From: a virus
Length of the DNA stretch: 45,290 nt
Direction: 5' to 3' (one strand)
Virus record (IMG/VR): IMGVR_UViG_3300045107_000867
Location: 1-45,290 of that record
Shown here: piece by piece, positions 14,491-22,821 of the stretch
Position numbering within the stretch: position 1 is the first letter of the stretch
How the letters are laid out: each line of letters opens with the position of its first letter
Translations under genes and position numbers: made by a program
Notes under the pieces: model-generated
Told to the model about the DNA's origin: nothing
Database searches by the model: none
The model's input: the letters and a program-made list of their open reading frames with translations, nothing else

Positions 14491-15048
14491 ATGACGACGA
14501 CGAAACTGCCGGCCGCGTTCTCGCCGGAGGTGATGGCCGAAATGCTGTCGGCCGATGCGCGTGCGGAGATGGCGCGGCCCTGGTCGCCGGTCGACCCGAA
14601 CGTGGCGGAGCTCGGCCCGCTTGCGCGCTGGTACGTGCTCGAGGTGAGGAACAGGGACGTCGAGGCGGACCTGATCAAGCGGCGCTTCGGCATCTACGTG
14701 CCGGAGTTCGAAGAGACGATCATCTCGCGCGGGCGCAAGGTCGAGCGACGCGGGCCATTGATCCCGGGCTATGTGTTCGTGTTCCTCTGGGATGTAGGCG
14801 TGCAGCACCCTCACGATGAGGCGGACGCGAATTGGATGCGTGCGGTCACCACACCCGGCGTCACGGCCATCCTCGGCTGGTTGCCCGATGAGGAAATCGA
14901 CAGGTTGAGGGCGATCGAGAACGGCGAACGTCTGGACTCCCGCGCGCGTGCTCGCTTGCAGGAACGCATCCTGCGCAAGGTGCGGCCATCGGTCCGCCGC
15001 AAGGGCCGTCGTCTGAAGCGCAGGGGGAAAGCTGCGGCGCTCGCTTGA
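14491..15048 (+). CDS. NusG/RfaH-like NGN-domain protein, likely late antiterminator
   Basis: 185 residues. Residues 46-130 match the NusG N-terminal domain: RWYVLEVRNRDVEADLIKRR, GIYVPEF, the basic loop ISRGRKVERR, PLIPGYVFVFL and TTPGVTAILGW. NGN domains bind the RNA polymerase clamp and suppress pausing. No C-terminal KOW domain is visible; instead there is a strongly basic tail (residues 160-182, Arg/Lys-rich) that could bind nucleic acid. The ATG at 14491 was chosen because the domain follows it; the frame opens at 14365 and no strong Shine-Dalgarno is seen. Two intrinsic terminators separate it from the packaging genes, the classical position for a Q-like regulator. Confidence 0.8.
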   Translation: MTTTKLPAAFSPEVMAEMLSADARAEMARPWSPVDPNVAELGPLARWYVLEVRNRDVEADLIKRRFGIYVPEFEETIISRGRKVERRGPLIPGYVFVFLWDVGVQHPHDEADANWMRAVTTPGVTAILGWLPDEEIDRLRAIENGERLDSRARARLQERILRKVRPSVRRKGRRLKRRGKAAALA

Positions 15049-15074
15049 CTCGATGCGATGGAATCAGTCAAGCG
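15042..15074 (+). other. inverted repeat across the stop codon of the NusG-like gene
   Basis: CGCTTGACT (15042-15050) and AGTCAAGCG (15066-15074) form a perfect 9-bp stem with a 15-nt loop. The left arm contains the TGA stop of the NusG-like gene. No T-run follows. It may act on RNA stability or mark a protein binding site. Confidence 0.5.
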
Positions 15075-15184
15075 GGAATGGAACGTAAAGCCCCCTCTGA
15101 TCGTATCTCCCGCAAGGTGTGTGATCTCAGAGCCCGGCGGACCGAAGCGGACCGCGCTTCTCAATCCCTCAATGTGCCCAAAGC

Positions 15185-15215
15185 AAGCCCGGCCCTGATC
15201 ATCAGGCCGGGCTTT
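15185..15215 (+). terminator. intrinsic terminator 1 before the late operon
   Basis: AAGCCCGGCC and GGCCGGGCTT form a GC-rich stem of 10 bp that can extend through CTGAT/ATCAG with one bulged C, followed by TTT. The reading frame around it has no sign of coding. It lies 137 bp after the NusG-like gene. Confidence 0.8.
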
Positions 15216-15281
15216 GCCGTGTGTAGGGTAGGCGTCGGGCTGTTCCCCAGTCCGGTGTCATCCTCCAGGGAACGAACCTTC

Positions 15282-15322
15282 AAGGGCTGCTCGTCCGGAC
15301 AAGCCGAGCAGCCCTTGCTTTT
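15282..15322 (+). terminator. intrinsic terminator 2, just before the HNH gene
   Basis: AAGGGCTGCTCG (15282-15293) and CGAGCAGCCCTT (15305-15316) form a perfect 12-bp stem with an 11-nt loop, followed by GCTTTT. It ends four bases before the ATG of the HNH gene, so transcription from upstream must pass it to express the late genes. Confidence 0.78.
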
Positions 15323-15326
15323 GTAG

Positions 15327-15605
15327 ATGGCAAAACTCCCGTGGAAAGCCTGGTACAACACGGCGCGCTGGCAACGGCTCAGGCTCGCGATCTTCCTGCG
15401 TGATCTCTACACCTGCCAATGCGGCTGCGGCCGCGTCGAGGCCGACACCTCGCAGCTGGTGTGTGACCACAAGAAACCCCATCGTGGTGACGTCCGCCTG
15501 TTCTGGGATGAGGACAACCTGCAGACCCTGCTGAAGTCCTGTCACGACAGCAGGAAGCAGAAGCAGGAACAGCAATCGCTCCACACCCGTGGCGTCTGGC
15601 ACTGA
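15327..15605 (+). CDS. HNH endonuclease of the packaging module
   Basis: 92 residues. The zinc-binding and catalytic elements are in order: YTCQCGCG (C30, C32/C34), the HNH core VCDHKKPHRGD (D47-H48), the central DEDNLQTL (N64) and SCHDSRK (C72-H73). In HK97-type phages a small HNH protein works with the terminase to cut at the cos site. Its place immediately before the small terminase fits that role. The start follows directly behind the second terminator and has no good Shine-Dalgarno. Confidence 0.88.
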   Translation: MAKLPWKAWYNTARWQRLRLAIFLRDLYTCQCGCGRVEADTSQLVCDHKKPHRGDVRLFWDEDNLQTLLKSCHDSRKQKQEQQSLHTRGVWH

Positions 15606-15684
15606 AGGGGTAGGGGGTGGGTAAATCCTCACAGCCTTTCGCTCCCCGGACCGGCCCCTCCCACATTCGCGGATTTTTTTTCTT

Positions 15685-16167
15685 ATGGGCGACGTTTTTG
15701 ACCTGTTCGGCAACCCGGTGCGGGCTGGCTTCGGCCAGCGCGGACGGCCGCCGTATGAGCCGAGCGAGGAGGATCGCAACAAGATCAAGCTGTTGCTGGC
15801 GCTCGGCAAGTCGATCTCGATCATGGCCAACGCGCTCGGCGTCTCGCCGGCGACGGTGAAGCGCTATTTTAGAGCCGAGCTGAAGAAGCGCGACGCGATG
15901 CGCGATCAGATGGAAGCGGCCTATGCGCTACAGCTCTGGCGCGGCGTCCAGGACGGCAACGCCGGCGCCATGCGGCTGTGGCTGGCCTATGTCGAGCGCA
16001 ACGACCGCATGGAAGCCGAGACCACGATGGCCGCGCAGCCCGCCGACAAGCCCGCGGCCGAGCGCATCGGCAAGAAGCTGATCGACGAGCAGCGCGCCCT
16101 CGACGCCGACGCGGACCTGATGTCGGAGCTGGAGCAGGAAGCGGCCGCACAGAATGCCGTCCACTGA
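15685..16167 (+). CDS. terS: terminase small subunit
   Basis: 160 residues. Residues 20-60 hold an HTH (RNKIKLLLALGKSISIMANALGVSPATVKRYF) that would recognise the packaging site. The remainder is helical (DQMEAAYALQLWRGVQDGNAGAMRLWLAYVERND) and probably makes the oligomerisation ring, and the acidic C-terminus would contact the large subunit. Upstream lie 79 bp with a run of eight T and no clear Shine-Dalgarno. A cos site would be expected between the HNH gene and this one, but I cannot identify it. It overlaps the large subunit gene by 14 bp. Confidence 0.85.
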   Translation: MGDVFDLFGNPVRAGFGQRGRPPYEPSEEDRNKIKLLLALGKSISIMANALGVSPATVKRYFRAELKKRDAMRDQMEAAYALQLWRGVQDGNAGAMRLWLAYVERNDRMEAETTMAAQPADKPAAERIGKKLIDEQRALDADADLMSELEQEAAAQNAVH

Positions 16168-17833
16168 TCTGCCGCGCTTCGCATGCCCGGACTGGTGGGA
16201 ACGCATCCAGTCCGGCCAGGTGCCGATGGCCGAGGTGCCGCTCAACGAAGCCAAGGCCGCGCGGGCGCTGGCGTTCTTCAACCGGCTGCGCCTGCCGGAC
16301 GTGCCGGGCAACCCGCCGATGGCGGAGGCCTGCGGCGACTGGTTCAAGGCGCTGCTGGTCGCGTTTCTGGCCAGCGAAGATCCGGCGACGAAGCGCCGGC
16401 TGGTCTGGGAACTGCTTTGCATGGTTCCCAAGAAGAATTCGAAGACGACGAACGTTGCCGCGCTCGGGCTTACCGCGCTGTTCATGGAGGAGGCGCCCAA
16501 CCAGCAGATGCTGCTCGTCGGGCCCAGCCAGAACATCTCCGAGCGCTGCTTCGACCAGGCGCAGGGCATGATCCGCCTGGACAAGCGGCTCGATGCGATC
16601 TTCAAGGTGCAGGATCACCTCAAGTGCATCACGCGCCGCAAGACCGGGACCAAGCTCGACGTCAAGACGTTCGACACCTCGATCGTCGTCGGCGAGATCC
16701 CGATCCTGACGATCATCGACGAGGTGCACGAGCTCGGCAAGAAGGCCAAGGCCGCGGCCGTGATGCAGCAGATCCGCGGCGGCGGCATCACGATGCGCGG
16801 CGGCCAGGTGCTGATGATCACGACGCAGTCGGACGAGCCGCCGGCCGGCATCTGGCGCACCGAGCTGAAGAAGGCCCGCGCCATCCGCGACGGCAAGGGC
16901 GGTCCGAATCCGATCCTGCTGCCGATCCTGTACGAGTATCCGCAGGAGCTGCAGCGCAACCAGGACTACTGGCGCAACGTCGACAATTGGGCGCCGCTGC
17001 TGCCGAACCTCGGCCGCTCGATCGACCCGCAGCGCCTGCTCGAGGACTACCAGAACAACGGCAAGGTCAACGAGGAGGCCGAGCGGATCTGGGCCAGCCA
17101 GCATCTCAACATCGAGATCGGCGTCGGCCTCGGCGCCGATGGCTGGCGTGGCGCTGACTTCTGGGAAGGCGCTGCCGACGCGACCCTGACGCTGGAGTCG
17201 CTGCTGGCGCGCAGCGACGCCGTCACGATGGGCGCCGACGGCGGCGGCCTCGACGATCTCATGGGGCTCGCCGTGATCGGCCGCGACAAGACCACGCGCG
17301 AATGGCTGTCCTGGTGCCATGCCTTCGCCGATCCGAAGGTGCTGGAGCGGCGCAAGGAGATCGCGCCGCAGCTGCGCGACTTCGAGGGGGAGGGCTCGCT
17401 GACGATTGCCGACGGTGCCACGCGCCATCGCCGGTTCGTCGAGCTGGTCGCGCAGGTGAGGGCGTCGGGATTGCTGCCGCCGAAGGATGCGGTCGGCGTC
17501 GATCCAAACAACGCCGCGGCCGTCTTCGAGGCTCTGGCGGAAGCGGGCATCGTGCCGGAGCAGATCCGCCGCCTGATGCAGGGCCCGGCCCTGGCGCCGG
17601 CGATGTACGGGCTGGAACTAAAGCTGGACGACGGCACCTTCTGGCACGCCGACCAGCTGCTGATGGCCTGGGTGATGGGCAATGCCAAGGTCGAACCGAA
17701 GGGCAACCACCTGATGATCACCAAGCAGGTCTCCGGCCGCGCCAAGATCGACCCGCTGATCGCGCTGTTCGAGGCTGCGATCCTCATGAGCTGGAATCCG
17801 GCGCCGCAGGGCGTCTCGTTCTGGCAATCCTGA
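16154..17833 (+). CDS. terL: terminase large subunit
   Basis: 559 residues, the DNA-packaging ATPase and nuclease. The ATPase half has a Walker A-type P-loop MVPKKNSKTTN (90-100; a deviant form common in this terminase group), Walker B LTIIDEVHEL with D189-E190, and a coupling motif near MITTQSDEP. The nuclease half has the acidic residue in MGADGGGLDD (D362) and further Asp/His residues near FWHADQLLMAWVMGN. Length and motifs match HK97-type TerL. The start overlaps the small subunit gene, and the portal gene follows 10 bp after the stop. Confidence 0.93.
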   Translation: MPSTDLPRFACPDWWERIQSGQVPMAEVPLNEAKAARALAFFNRLRLPDVPGNPPMAEACGDWFKALLVAFLASEDPATKRRLVWELLCMVPKKNSKTTNVAALGLTALFMEEAPNQQMLLVGPSQNISERCFDQAQGMIRLDKRLDAIFKVQDHLKCITRRKTGTKLDVKTFDTSIVVGEIPILTIIDEVHELGKKAKAAAVMQQIRGGGITMRGGQVLMITTQSDEPPAGIWRTELKKARAIRDGKGGPNPILLPILYEYPQELQRNQDYWRNVDNWAPLLPNLGRSIDPQRLLEDYQNNGKVNEEAERIWASQHLNIEIGVGLGADGWRGADFWEGAADATLTLESLLARSDAVTMGADGGGLDDLMGLAVIGRDKTTREWLSWCHAFADPKVLERRKEIAPQLRDFEGEGSLTIADGATRHRRFVELVAQVRASGLLPPKDAVGVDPNNAAAVFEALAEAGIVPEQIRRLMQGPALAPAMYGLELKLDDGTFWHADQLLMAWVMGNAKVEPKGNHLMITKQVSGRAKIDPLIALFEAAILMSWNPAPQGVSFWQS

Positions 17834-17843
17834 TCGGGGCACC

Positions 17844-19079
17844 ATGGGCCTTTTGCAGCGATTGGGCGCCGGCTGGCGCGGCTTCAAGGATGCCGGCGGC
17901 ACGGGCAACGCCCGGTACGACCAGCTTGCCGCCTTCGTCGAGGTCTATGGCGGCCGCGAGTCGAAGTCCGGACAGGTGGTCTCTGCCTCGACGGCATTGC
18001 AGGTCTCGACCGTCCTCGGCTGCGTCAAGGTCATCGCCGAAGGCATTGCGCAGCCGACCTTGAAACTCTACCGGGAGCGCGCCAAGGGCGGCGCGGATCC
18101 GGCGATCGACCATCCGCTGTACCGGGTGCTCTATCGCAGGCCGAACCCGTGGCAGACCTCGTTCGCGTTCCGCGAAACGATGCTTTACCGCCTGGCTCTG
18201 GAGGGCAATTTCTACGCCTTCAAGAACCGGGTTGGCCGGCAGGTCCGCGAGCTGCTGCCGATCCCCGGCCGCGTCCAGGTCAAGCAGAAGGCGGACATGA
18301 CGCTGGCGTATCGCGTCGAGATGCCGGACGGCACCTGGCGCGACATCGCCGCCGAGGACATCTGGCACGTGCGCGGCCCGTCCTGGAACTCCTGGCTGGG
18401 CCTCGAGGCGGTGCAGATCGCCCGCGACGTCATCGGGCTTGCGATGGCGATCGAGCAGGACCAGGCCAAGCTCTACAAGAACGGCCTGCGGCAGAGCGGC
18501 GTCTATTCGGTCGAGGGAACGCTCAACAAGGACCAGTACAAGGATCTCCGCGAGTTCATCGAGAAGCACCAGGCCAGCGAAGGCGGCCCGCTCATCCTCG
18601 ATCGCAGCGCCAAGTTCGCCAGCGAAGTCATGACCAGCGTCGACGCGCAGACGCTGGAATCGCGCCGGCTGCAGGTCGAGGAGATCTGCCGCATGTTCCG
18701 CGTGATGCCGATCATGATCGGGCACAGCGACAAGACCGCGACCTATGCCTCGGCCGAGCAGATGTTTCTCGCCCATGTCGTGCACACCCTGTCGCCCTGG
18801 TGCGAACGCATCGAGCAGTCGATCGACAATGATCTGCTCGGCGACCAAGACCTCGCCGCCGGCTATTACGCCAAGTTTAACCTCAACAGCCTGCAGCGCG
18901 GTGCCTTCGAGACGCGCATGAACGGCTACGCGAAGGCGCTCGGTGCCGGTGGCTCGCCCGCCTGGATGACGCCGAACGAGGTCCGGGCGCTCGAGGAAAT
19001 GAACCCGCTCTCCGGCGGCGACGAGCTGCCGAAGCCGACCAACGCCGCACCCGCACCATCTGGAGACGCCAAGCCATGA
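17844..19079 (+). CDS. HK97-family portal protein
   Basis: 411 residues. Portal features are present: the N-terminal STALQVSTVLGCVKVIAEGIAQ, LYRVLYRRPNPWQTSFAFRE, the central YRLALEGNFYAFKNR, and the C-terminal region RMFRVMPIMIGHSDKTATYASAEQMF followed by LSPWCERIEQSID. It forms the dodecameric gate at one capsid vertex to which TerL docks. It overlaps the protease gene by 4 bp (ATGA). Confidence 0.93.
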   Translation: MGLLQRLGAGWRGFKDAGGTGNARYDQLAAFVEVYGGRESKSGQVVSASTALQVSTVLGCVKVIAEGIAQPTLKLYRERAKGGADPAIDHPLYRVLYRRPNPWQTSFAFRETMLYRLALEGNFYAFKNRVGRQVRELLPIPGRVQVKQKADMTLAYRVEMPDGTWRDIAAEDIWHVRGPSWNSWLGLEAVQIARDVIGLAMAIEQDQAKLYKNGLRQSGVYSVEGTLNKDQYKDLREFIEKHQASEGGPLILDRSAKFASEVMTSVDAQTLESRRLQVEEICRMFRVMPIMIGHSDKTATYASAEQMFLAHVVHTLSPWCERIEQSIDNDLLGDQDLAAGYYAKFNLNSLQRGAFETRMNGYAKALGAGGSPAWMTPNEVRALEEMNPLSGGDELPKPTNAAPAPSGDAKP

Positions 19080-19792
19080 TCTGCCGCGAGCTGAAGTCGA
19101 CCGCCGCCGCGATCGAGCGGTTCGATGTCCGCGAGGTCAAGTTCTCGTCCGACAAGTCCGGGACGTTCTCCGGCTATGGCGCCATCTTCGGCAACGTCGA
19201 TTCCTACGGCGACGTGATCGAGAAGGGCGCTTTCAAGGACACGTTGCGGGCCTGGGAGGACAAGGGGAAATATCCGCCGATGCTGCTGCAGCATGGCGGC
19301 GGCATGTTCGGCGGCACGGCCGAGGATCTGCTGCCGATCGGCAAGTGGACGTCGATGGAGGAGAACTCCAGGGGGCTCAAGGTCGAGGGCGAGCTGTTTG
19401 CCCTTAGCACGGAGCGCGGCCAGTACATCTATGAGGGCCTCAAGGCCGGCGCGCTCGACGGCATGTCGATCGGCTACCGCACGGTGAAGTTCCGCAACGG
19501 CACCAAGCAGGGCGAGCCGCGGCGCTACCTTGAGCAGCTCGATCTCATGGAGCTGTCGATCGTCACCTTTCCGGCCAATGACAAGGCGCGCGTCGGCGCC
19601 GTCAAGGCCGCACCGAGTACCATCAGGGAATTCGAGGACTTCCTGCGGGACGCAGGCGGTTTCTCGGTCAGCCAGGCGAAGCGGATCGCCGCGTCTGGCT
19701 TCAAGGCTGTCGATGCCACGCGGGACGCTGGCGATAGCGAGCAAGTGGGCGCGTCCATCGACCGCCTGATCGCAACACTCACAGGGAAGTAA
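19076..19792 (+). CDS. HK97-family prohead protease
   Basis: 238 residues. The family pattern is visible: KSGTFSGYGAIFGNVDSYGDVIEKGAF near residues 28-53 (parts only quoted), the catalytic His in MLLQHGGG (H73) and the catalytic Ser in GALDGMSIGYR (S131), followed by LEQLDLMELSIVTFPAN. It would cleave the scaffold-like N-terminal part of the capsid protein during maturation. The start overlaps the portal stop, and the capsid gene starts 4 bp later. Confidence 0.9.
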   Translation: MICRELKSTAAAIERFDVREVKFSSDKSGTFSGYGAIFGNVDSYGDVIEKGAFKDTLRAWEDKGKYPPMLLQHGGGMFGGTAEDLLPIGKWTSMEENSRGLKVEGELFALSTERGQYIYEGLKAGALDGMSIGYRTVKFRNGTKQGEPRRYLEQLDLMELSIVTFPANDKARVGAVKAAPSTIREFEDFLRDAGGFSVSQAKRIAASGFKAVDATRDAGDSEQVGASIDRLIATLTGK

Positions 19793-19795
19793 CCC

Positions 19796-21313
19796 ATGAC
19801 CAAACTTTACCAGTCCCGTCTGGGCGCGCTCGGCGTCGCCCTGCTGGCCATGACGGCGATCGCTTTCGTCGCCGTGGTCGGCTTCGACATCCATCCGGCG
19901 GCCGCGGCGCTGGCCGATGCCGGGTCCTTCAAGCTCCATCTTCACACGGCCGAGTTCGGTGCGCTCGCCGGCGTCCCGACCGAGCTCAAGGACGTCTTCG
20001 ACCGCATCGGCAAGGCCTTTGCCGAGTTCAAGCAGCGGCACGAGGAGGAGATCAAGGGCGTCAAGAAGGGCTTCGACGACGTGGTGACCCGCGACGCGCT
20101 CGACAAGGTGCAGAAGTCGCTGGACGATGCCGTTGAGTTCAAGGCGAAGATCGAGGCTGCGATCGCGGCCGAGAAGAAGGAGCGCGAGGATCTCGAACTC
20201 AAGCTCGGTCGTCTCAACCTCTCCGGTCATTCGACCGAAAGCGCGATGCGCGTGCTCGAGCTGAAGACGTTCAACGACACGCTGGCCGCGGCCCACGCCG
20301 ATCGCAAGCAGCCCTTCACGGCGATCGACTATGCGGGCTATGACGCCTACAAGTCGGCGTTCAACGCGTTCCTGCGCAAGAACGAGCGCCTGCTGACGCC
20401 GGAGGAAGTCAAGACCCTCTCGGTCGGGTCCGATCCGGACGGCGGTTACTTCGTCACGCCGGATCTCGGCGGCCGCATCGTCAAGAAGGTCTACGAGACC
20501 TCGCCGGTCCGCCAGAACGCCTCGGTGCAGCCGATCTCGACCGATGCCCTGGAAGGCATCGAGGATACCGACGAGGCCGGGGCCGGCTATGCCGGCGAGC
20601 AGGCGCAGGGCTCCGACACCAAGACCCCGCAGGTCGGCAAGTGGCGCATTCCGGTCTACTGGATCGACACCGAGCCGAAGGCGACGCAGCAGCTGCTCGA
20701 CGATGCCTCGGTCGATATCGAAGCCTGGATGTCCGGCAAGGTCGGCGACAAGTTCGCGCGCTTCGAGAACAACGAGTTCGTCAACGGTGCCGCCAACAAG
20801 ATCCGGGGCTTCATGGCGGGCTATCCAACGGCGGCCGATTCCGGCGCCGGCGTCGCCTGGGGCTCGCTCGGCTACTTCAAGACCGGCGTCAATGGCGATT
20901 TCGCCGCGTCCAACCCGTCCGATCAGCTGTTCGACCTGGTCGCGCTGCTCAAGAACGCCTACCTGCAGAACGCGAAGTTCTTCACGCGGCGGTCGGTCAT
21001 CAACAAGATCCGCAAGTTCAAGGACAGCCAGGGCCGCTATCTCTGGGAGCCGAGCCTGCAGGCCGGCTTGCCGGAGACGCTGCTCGGTTATCCCGTGGTG
21101 CGCATGGAGGACATCCCGGCGCTCGCCAACGGATCGTACTCGCTGGCCTTCGGCGACCTGATGCAGGCCTATCAGATCGTCGACCGCATGGGCATCCGCG
21201 TGTTGCGCGATCCCTTCACCTCGAAGCCCTTCGTCAAGTTCTACACCACGAAGCGCACGGGCGGCGGCATCGTCAACTACGAGGCCATCAAGCTGATGTA
21301 CTTCTCGACCTGA
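19796..21313 (+). CDS. HK97-type major capsid protein with unusual hydrophobic N-terminus
   Basis: 505 residues. The HK97-fold domain is about residues 200-505 (TLSVGSDPDGGYFVTPDLGGRIV; the C-terminal part ends TKRTGGGIVNYEAIKLMYFST). Residues 61-155 (PTELKDVFDRIGKAFAEFKQ onward) are the charged coiled-coil delta/scaffold domain that is cut off by the protease. Before it is an extra segment: residues 10-29 are strongly hydrophobic (GALGVALLAMTAIAFVAVVG) and are followed by an AAAALA stretch, so it looks like a signal peptide. The ATG at 19796 has a good AGGGAAG site, and no in-frame start lies close to residue 60. Confidence 0.92.
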   Translation: MTKLYQSRLGALGVALLAMTAIAFVAVVGFDIHPAAAALADAGSFKLHLHTAEFGALAGVPTELKDVFDRIGKAFAEFKQRHEEEIKGVKKGFDDVVTRDALDKVQKSLDDAVEFKAKIEAAIAAEKKEREDLELKLGRLNLSGHSTESAMRVLELKTFNDTLAAAHADRKQPFTAIDYAGYDAYKSAFNAFLRKNERLLTPEEVKTLSVGSDPDGGYFVTPDLGGRIVKKVYETSPVRQNASVQPISTDALEGIEDTDEAGAGYAGEQAQGSDTKTPQVGKWRIPVYWIDTEPKATQQLLDDASVDIEAWMSGKVGDKFARFENNEFVNGAANKIRGFMAGYPTAADSGAGVAWGSLGYFKTGVNGDFAASNPSDQLFDLVALLKNAYLQNAKFFTRRSVINKIRKFKDSQGRYLWEPSLQAGLPETLLGYPVVRMEDIPALANGSYSLAFGDLMQAYQIVDRMGIRVLRDPFTSKPFVKFYTTKRTGGGIVNYEAIKLMYFST

Positions 21314-21330
21314 TCCGGTCGCAGCGATGA

Positions 21331-21353
21331 GGCCGCGCTGACGCAGCGCGGTC
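21331..21353 (+). other. stable hairpin behind the capsid gene
   Basis: GGCCGCGCTG (21331-21340) pairs with CAGCGCGGTC (21344-21353) with one G-U pair and a 3-nt loop. There is no proper T-run. It may protect the abundant capsid message or reduce read-through into the genes behind it. Confidence 0.55.
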
Positions 21354-21392
21354 TCCCGTCTTTCCATCCATCCTCAGAAAAGGGAGCGCGAG

Positions 21393-21812
21393 ATGCGCGA
21401 TATGATGAACCGGGTCAACCTGAAGCCGGCCTTCCTGCCGGCTGCGGCGGTGACCGACAACACCGTCCAGACCTCGCAGGTGGCCGACCTGCTCGGCTTC
21501 GACAGCTGCACGCTGGCGATCGTGACCGGCACGCTCTCCGACGCGGACGCGACCTTCGCGGTCACCGTCGAGGAGTCCGACGACAATTCCACCTATACCG
21601 CGGCCGCGGCGGCCGACCTGGTCGGGACCACCACGCTCGCCAGCTTCGATTTCTCGGCCGACAATGCCTGTCGCAAGATCGGCTATGTCGGGCGCAAGCG
21701 CTACGTCCGCGCCAAGATCACGCCGGCCAACAACACCGGCAACCTGTTCGCCGCGGGCGTCTGGATCCTCGGCCATCCCTCGCGTCAGCCGACCGCGAAC
21801 CCGCCGGCGTAA
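21393..21812 (+). CDS. probable head decoration or structural protein
   Basis: 139 residues. The sequence is beta-rich (TLAIVTGTLSDADATFAVTVE, TTTLASFDFSADNACRKIGYVG, RYVRAKITP, LFAAGVWILG) with no charged helices, as in small capsid-surface or accessory head proteins. A gene at this position is common directly after the HK97-type capsid in Rhizobiales prophages, but I cannot name a family. AAGGGAG lies before the ATG at 21393; two later in-frame ATGs exist. Confidence 0.65.
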   Translation: MRDMMNRVNLKPAFLPAAAVTDNTVQTSQVADLLGFDSCTLAIVTGTLSDADATFAVTVEESDDNSTYTAAAAADLVGTTTLASFDFSADNACRKIGYVGRKRYVRAKITPANNTGNLFAAGVWILGHPSRQPTANPPA

Positions 21813-21882
21813 ACCGGCCTTGCGGGGGCGGCCGTCTGCGCCGCTCCCGCCCTCGTTTGCACGCTCCGCCGAGGTCGCCGCC

Positions 21883-22536
21883 ATGGACGACGATTGTACG
21901 CTGGCCCTGATCACGCCGCCGAGCGTCGCGGTGATGACGCGCGCCGACGTCAAGACCATGCTGGGCATCTCCGGGACCGACCAGGATGGGCAGATCGATG
22001 CGGCGCTGCTCGCCGCCGTCGACATCCTCGATCCGGCGTCCGGCGGTTGGCTCGGCCGGGCGCTGCGCCCTCAGCAATGGGAATTGCGGTTGTCGGCGTT
22101 TCCGCGCTGTCCGATCGAGCTGCCCAACCCGCCTTTGATCCAGGTCGACAGCTTCGTCTACGACGACCAGGGCGGGACCACGCGAACCATGGTGGCGGGG
22201 ACCAATTATCGCATCCTCGGTGCAGGCAGCCTCGGCAAACAGTCGCTGGCGCCGCTCTATAACCAGCTCTGGCCGGTGGCCCGCAAGGATCGCGAGACGG
22301 TGCGGGTGCGCTACACCGCGGGCTATGCCGCGACGCCGAACGATCTGCTGCCGCCCAGGATCAAGACCGCGATCGCGCTGTCGATCCGGGGGCTGCTCTC
22401 GAACTCCGCCAATGCGTTCGTCATGGCCGACAAGGTCGACGGCATCGGCGAACAGCGCTTCGCGGTGACAGAGACCGCCGCTCGCACGCTCACCGACGCG
22501 ATCAGCAATCTGTTGTCGACCGCGCGCGCCTGGTGA
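21883..22536 (+). CDS. gp6-like head-tail connector protein
   Basis: 217 residues. The pattern fits HK97 gp6-like connectors: an N-terminal helix pair (TRADVKTMLGISGTDQDGQI, DAALLAAVDILD), a central strand region (QQWELRLSAFPRCPIELPNPPL, VDSFVYDD) and a C-terminal helical region (PPRIKTAIALSIRGLLSNSA). It would form the ring that joins the portal to the tail. The ATG at 21883 is the best start, since upstream codons in the same frame shadow the previous gene. Confidence 0.85.
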   Translation: MDDDCTLALITPPSVAVMTRADVKTMLGISGTDQDGQIDAALLAAVDILDPASGGWLGRALRPQQWELRLSAFPRCPIELPNPPLIQVDSFVYDDQGGTTRTMVAGTNYRILGAGSLGKQSLAPLYNQLWPVARKDRETVRVRYTAGYAATPNDLLPPRIKTAIALSIRGLLSNSANAFVMADKVDGIGEQRFAVTETAARTLTDAISNLLSTARAW

Positions 22537-22566
22537 ACGCGCGCTTCACCGTGAGGAGGACCATCA

Positions 22567-22821
22567 ATGGCCGCTGACCGCTTCGCTGGCAACAGCCCGG
22601 GGCTCGAATCCCCGGCGGGGAAAATCGCGCAGGTGTCGTCCGGCGTCGATTTCTCCGCCGGCGTCTGCCGGGGACTTCTGGTCGGTACCGCCGGCACGGC
22701 GACCGTCGTCGACGCCGAGGGCAACACGGCGACCAACCTTCCGCTGCAGCAGGGCTATAACCCGCTCCGCGTCAGCAAGGTGACGTTTGGAAGCGCCAGC
22801 GACGTGTGGGCGCTCTACTGA
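22567..22821 (+). CDS. small virion-associated protein of unknown function
   Basis: 84 residues. It is glycine- and alanine-rich with alternating strands (CRGLLVGTAGTATVVDAEGN, LPLQQGYNPLRVSKVTFGSA) and ends in VWALY. Small proteins ending this way often sit between connector and tail genes in alphaproteobacterial prophages and are thought to be structural; I do not know the role. GAGGAG precedes the ATG, and the stop overlaps the next start by one base. Confidence 0.65.
   Translation: MAADRFAGNSPGLESPAGKIAQVSSGVDFSAGVCRGLLVGTAGTATVVDAEGNTATNLPLQQGYNPLRVSKVTFGSASDVWALY

Noticed and set aside
15045-15326. Small plus-strand frame between the NusG-like and HNH genes
   Set aside because: It runs through two intrinsic terminators and the predicted peptide has no features; treated as non-coding.
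15606-15684. cos site between HNH and small terminase genes
   Set aside because: Expected by analogy with HK97-type phages, but no defined cohesive-end signature could be recognised, so it was not listed.
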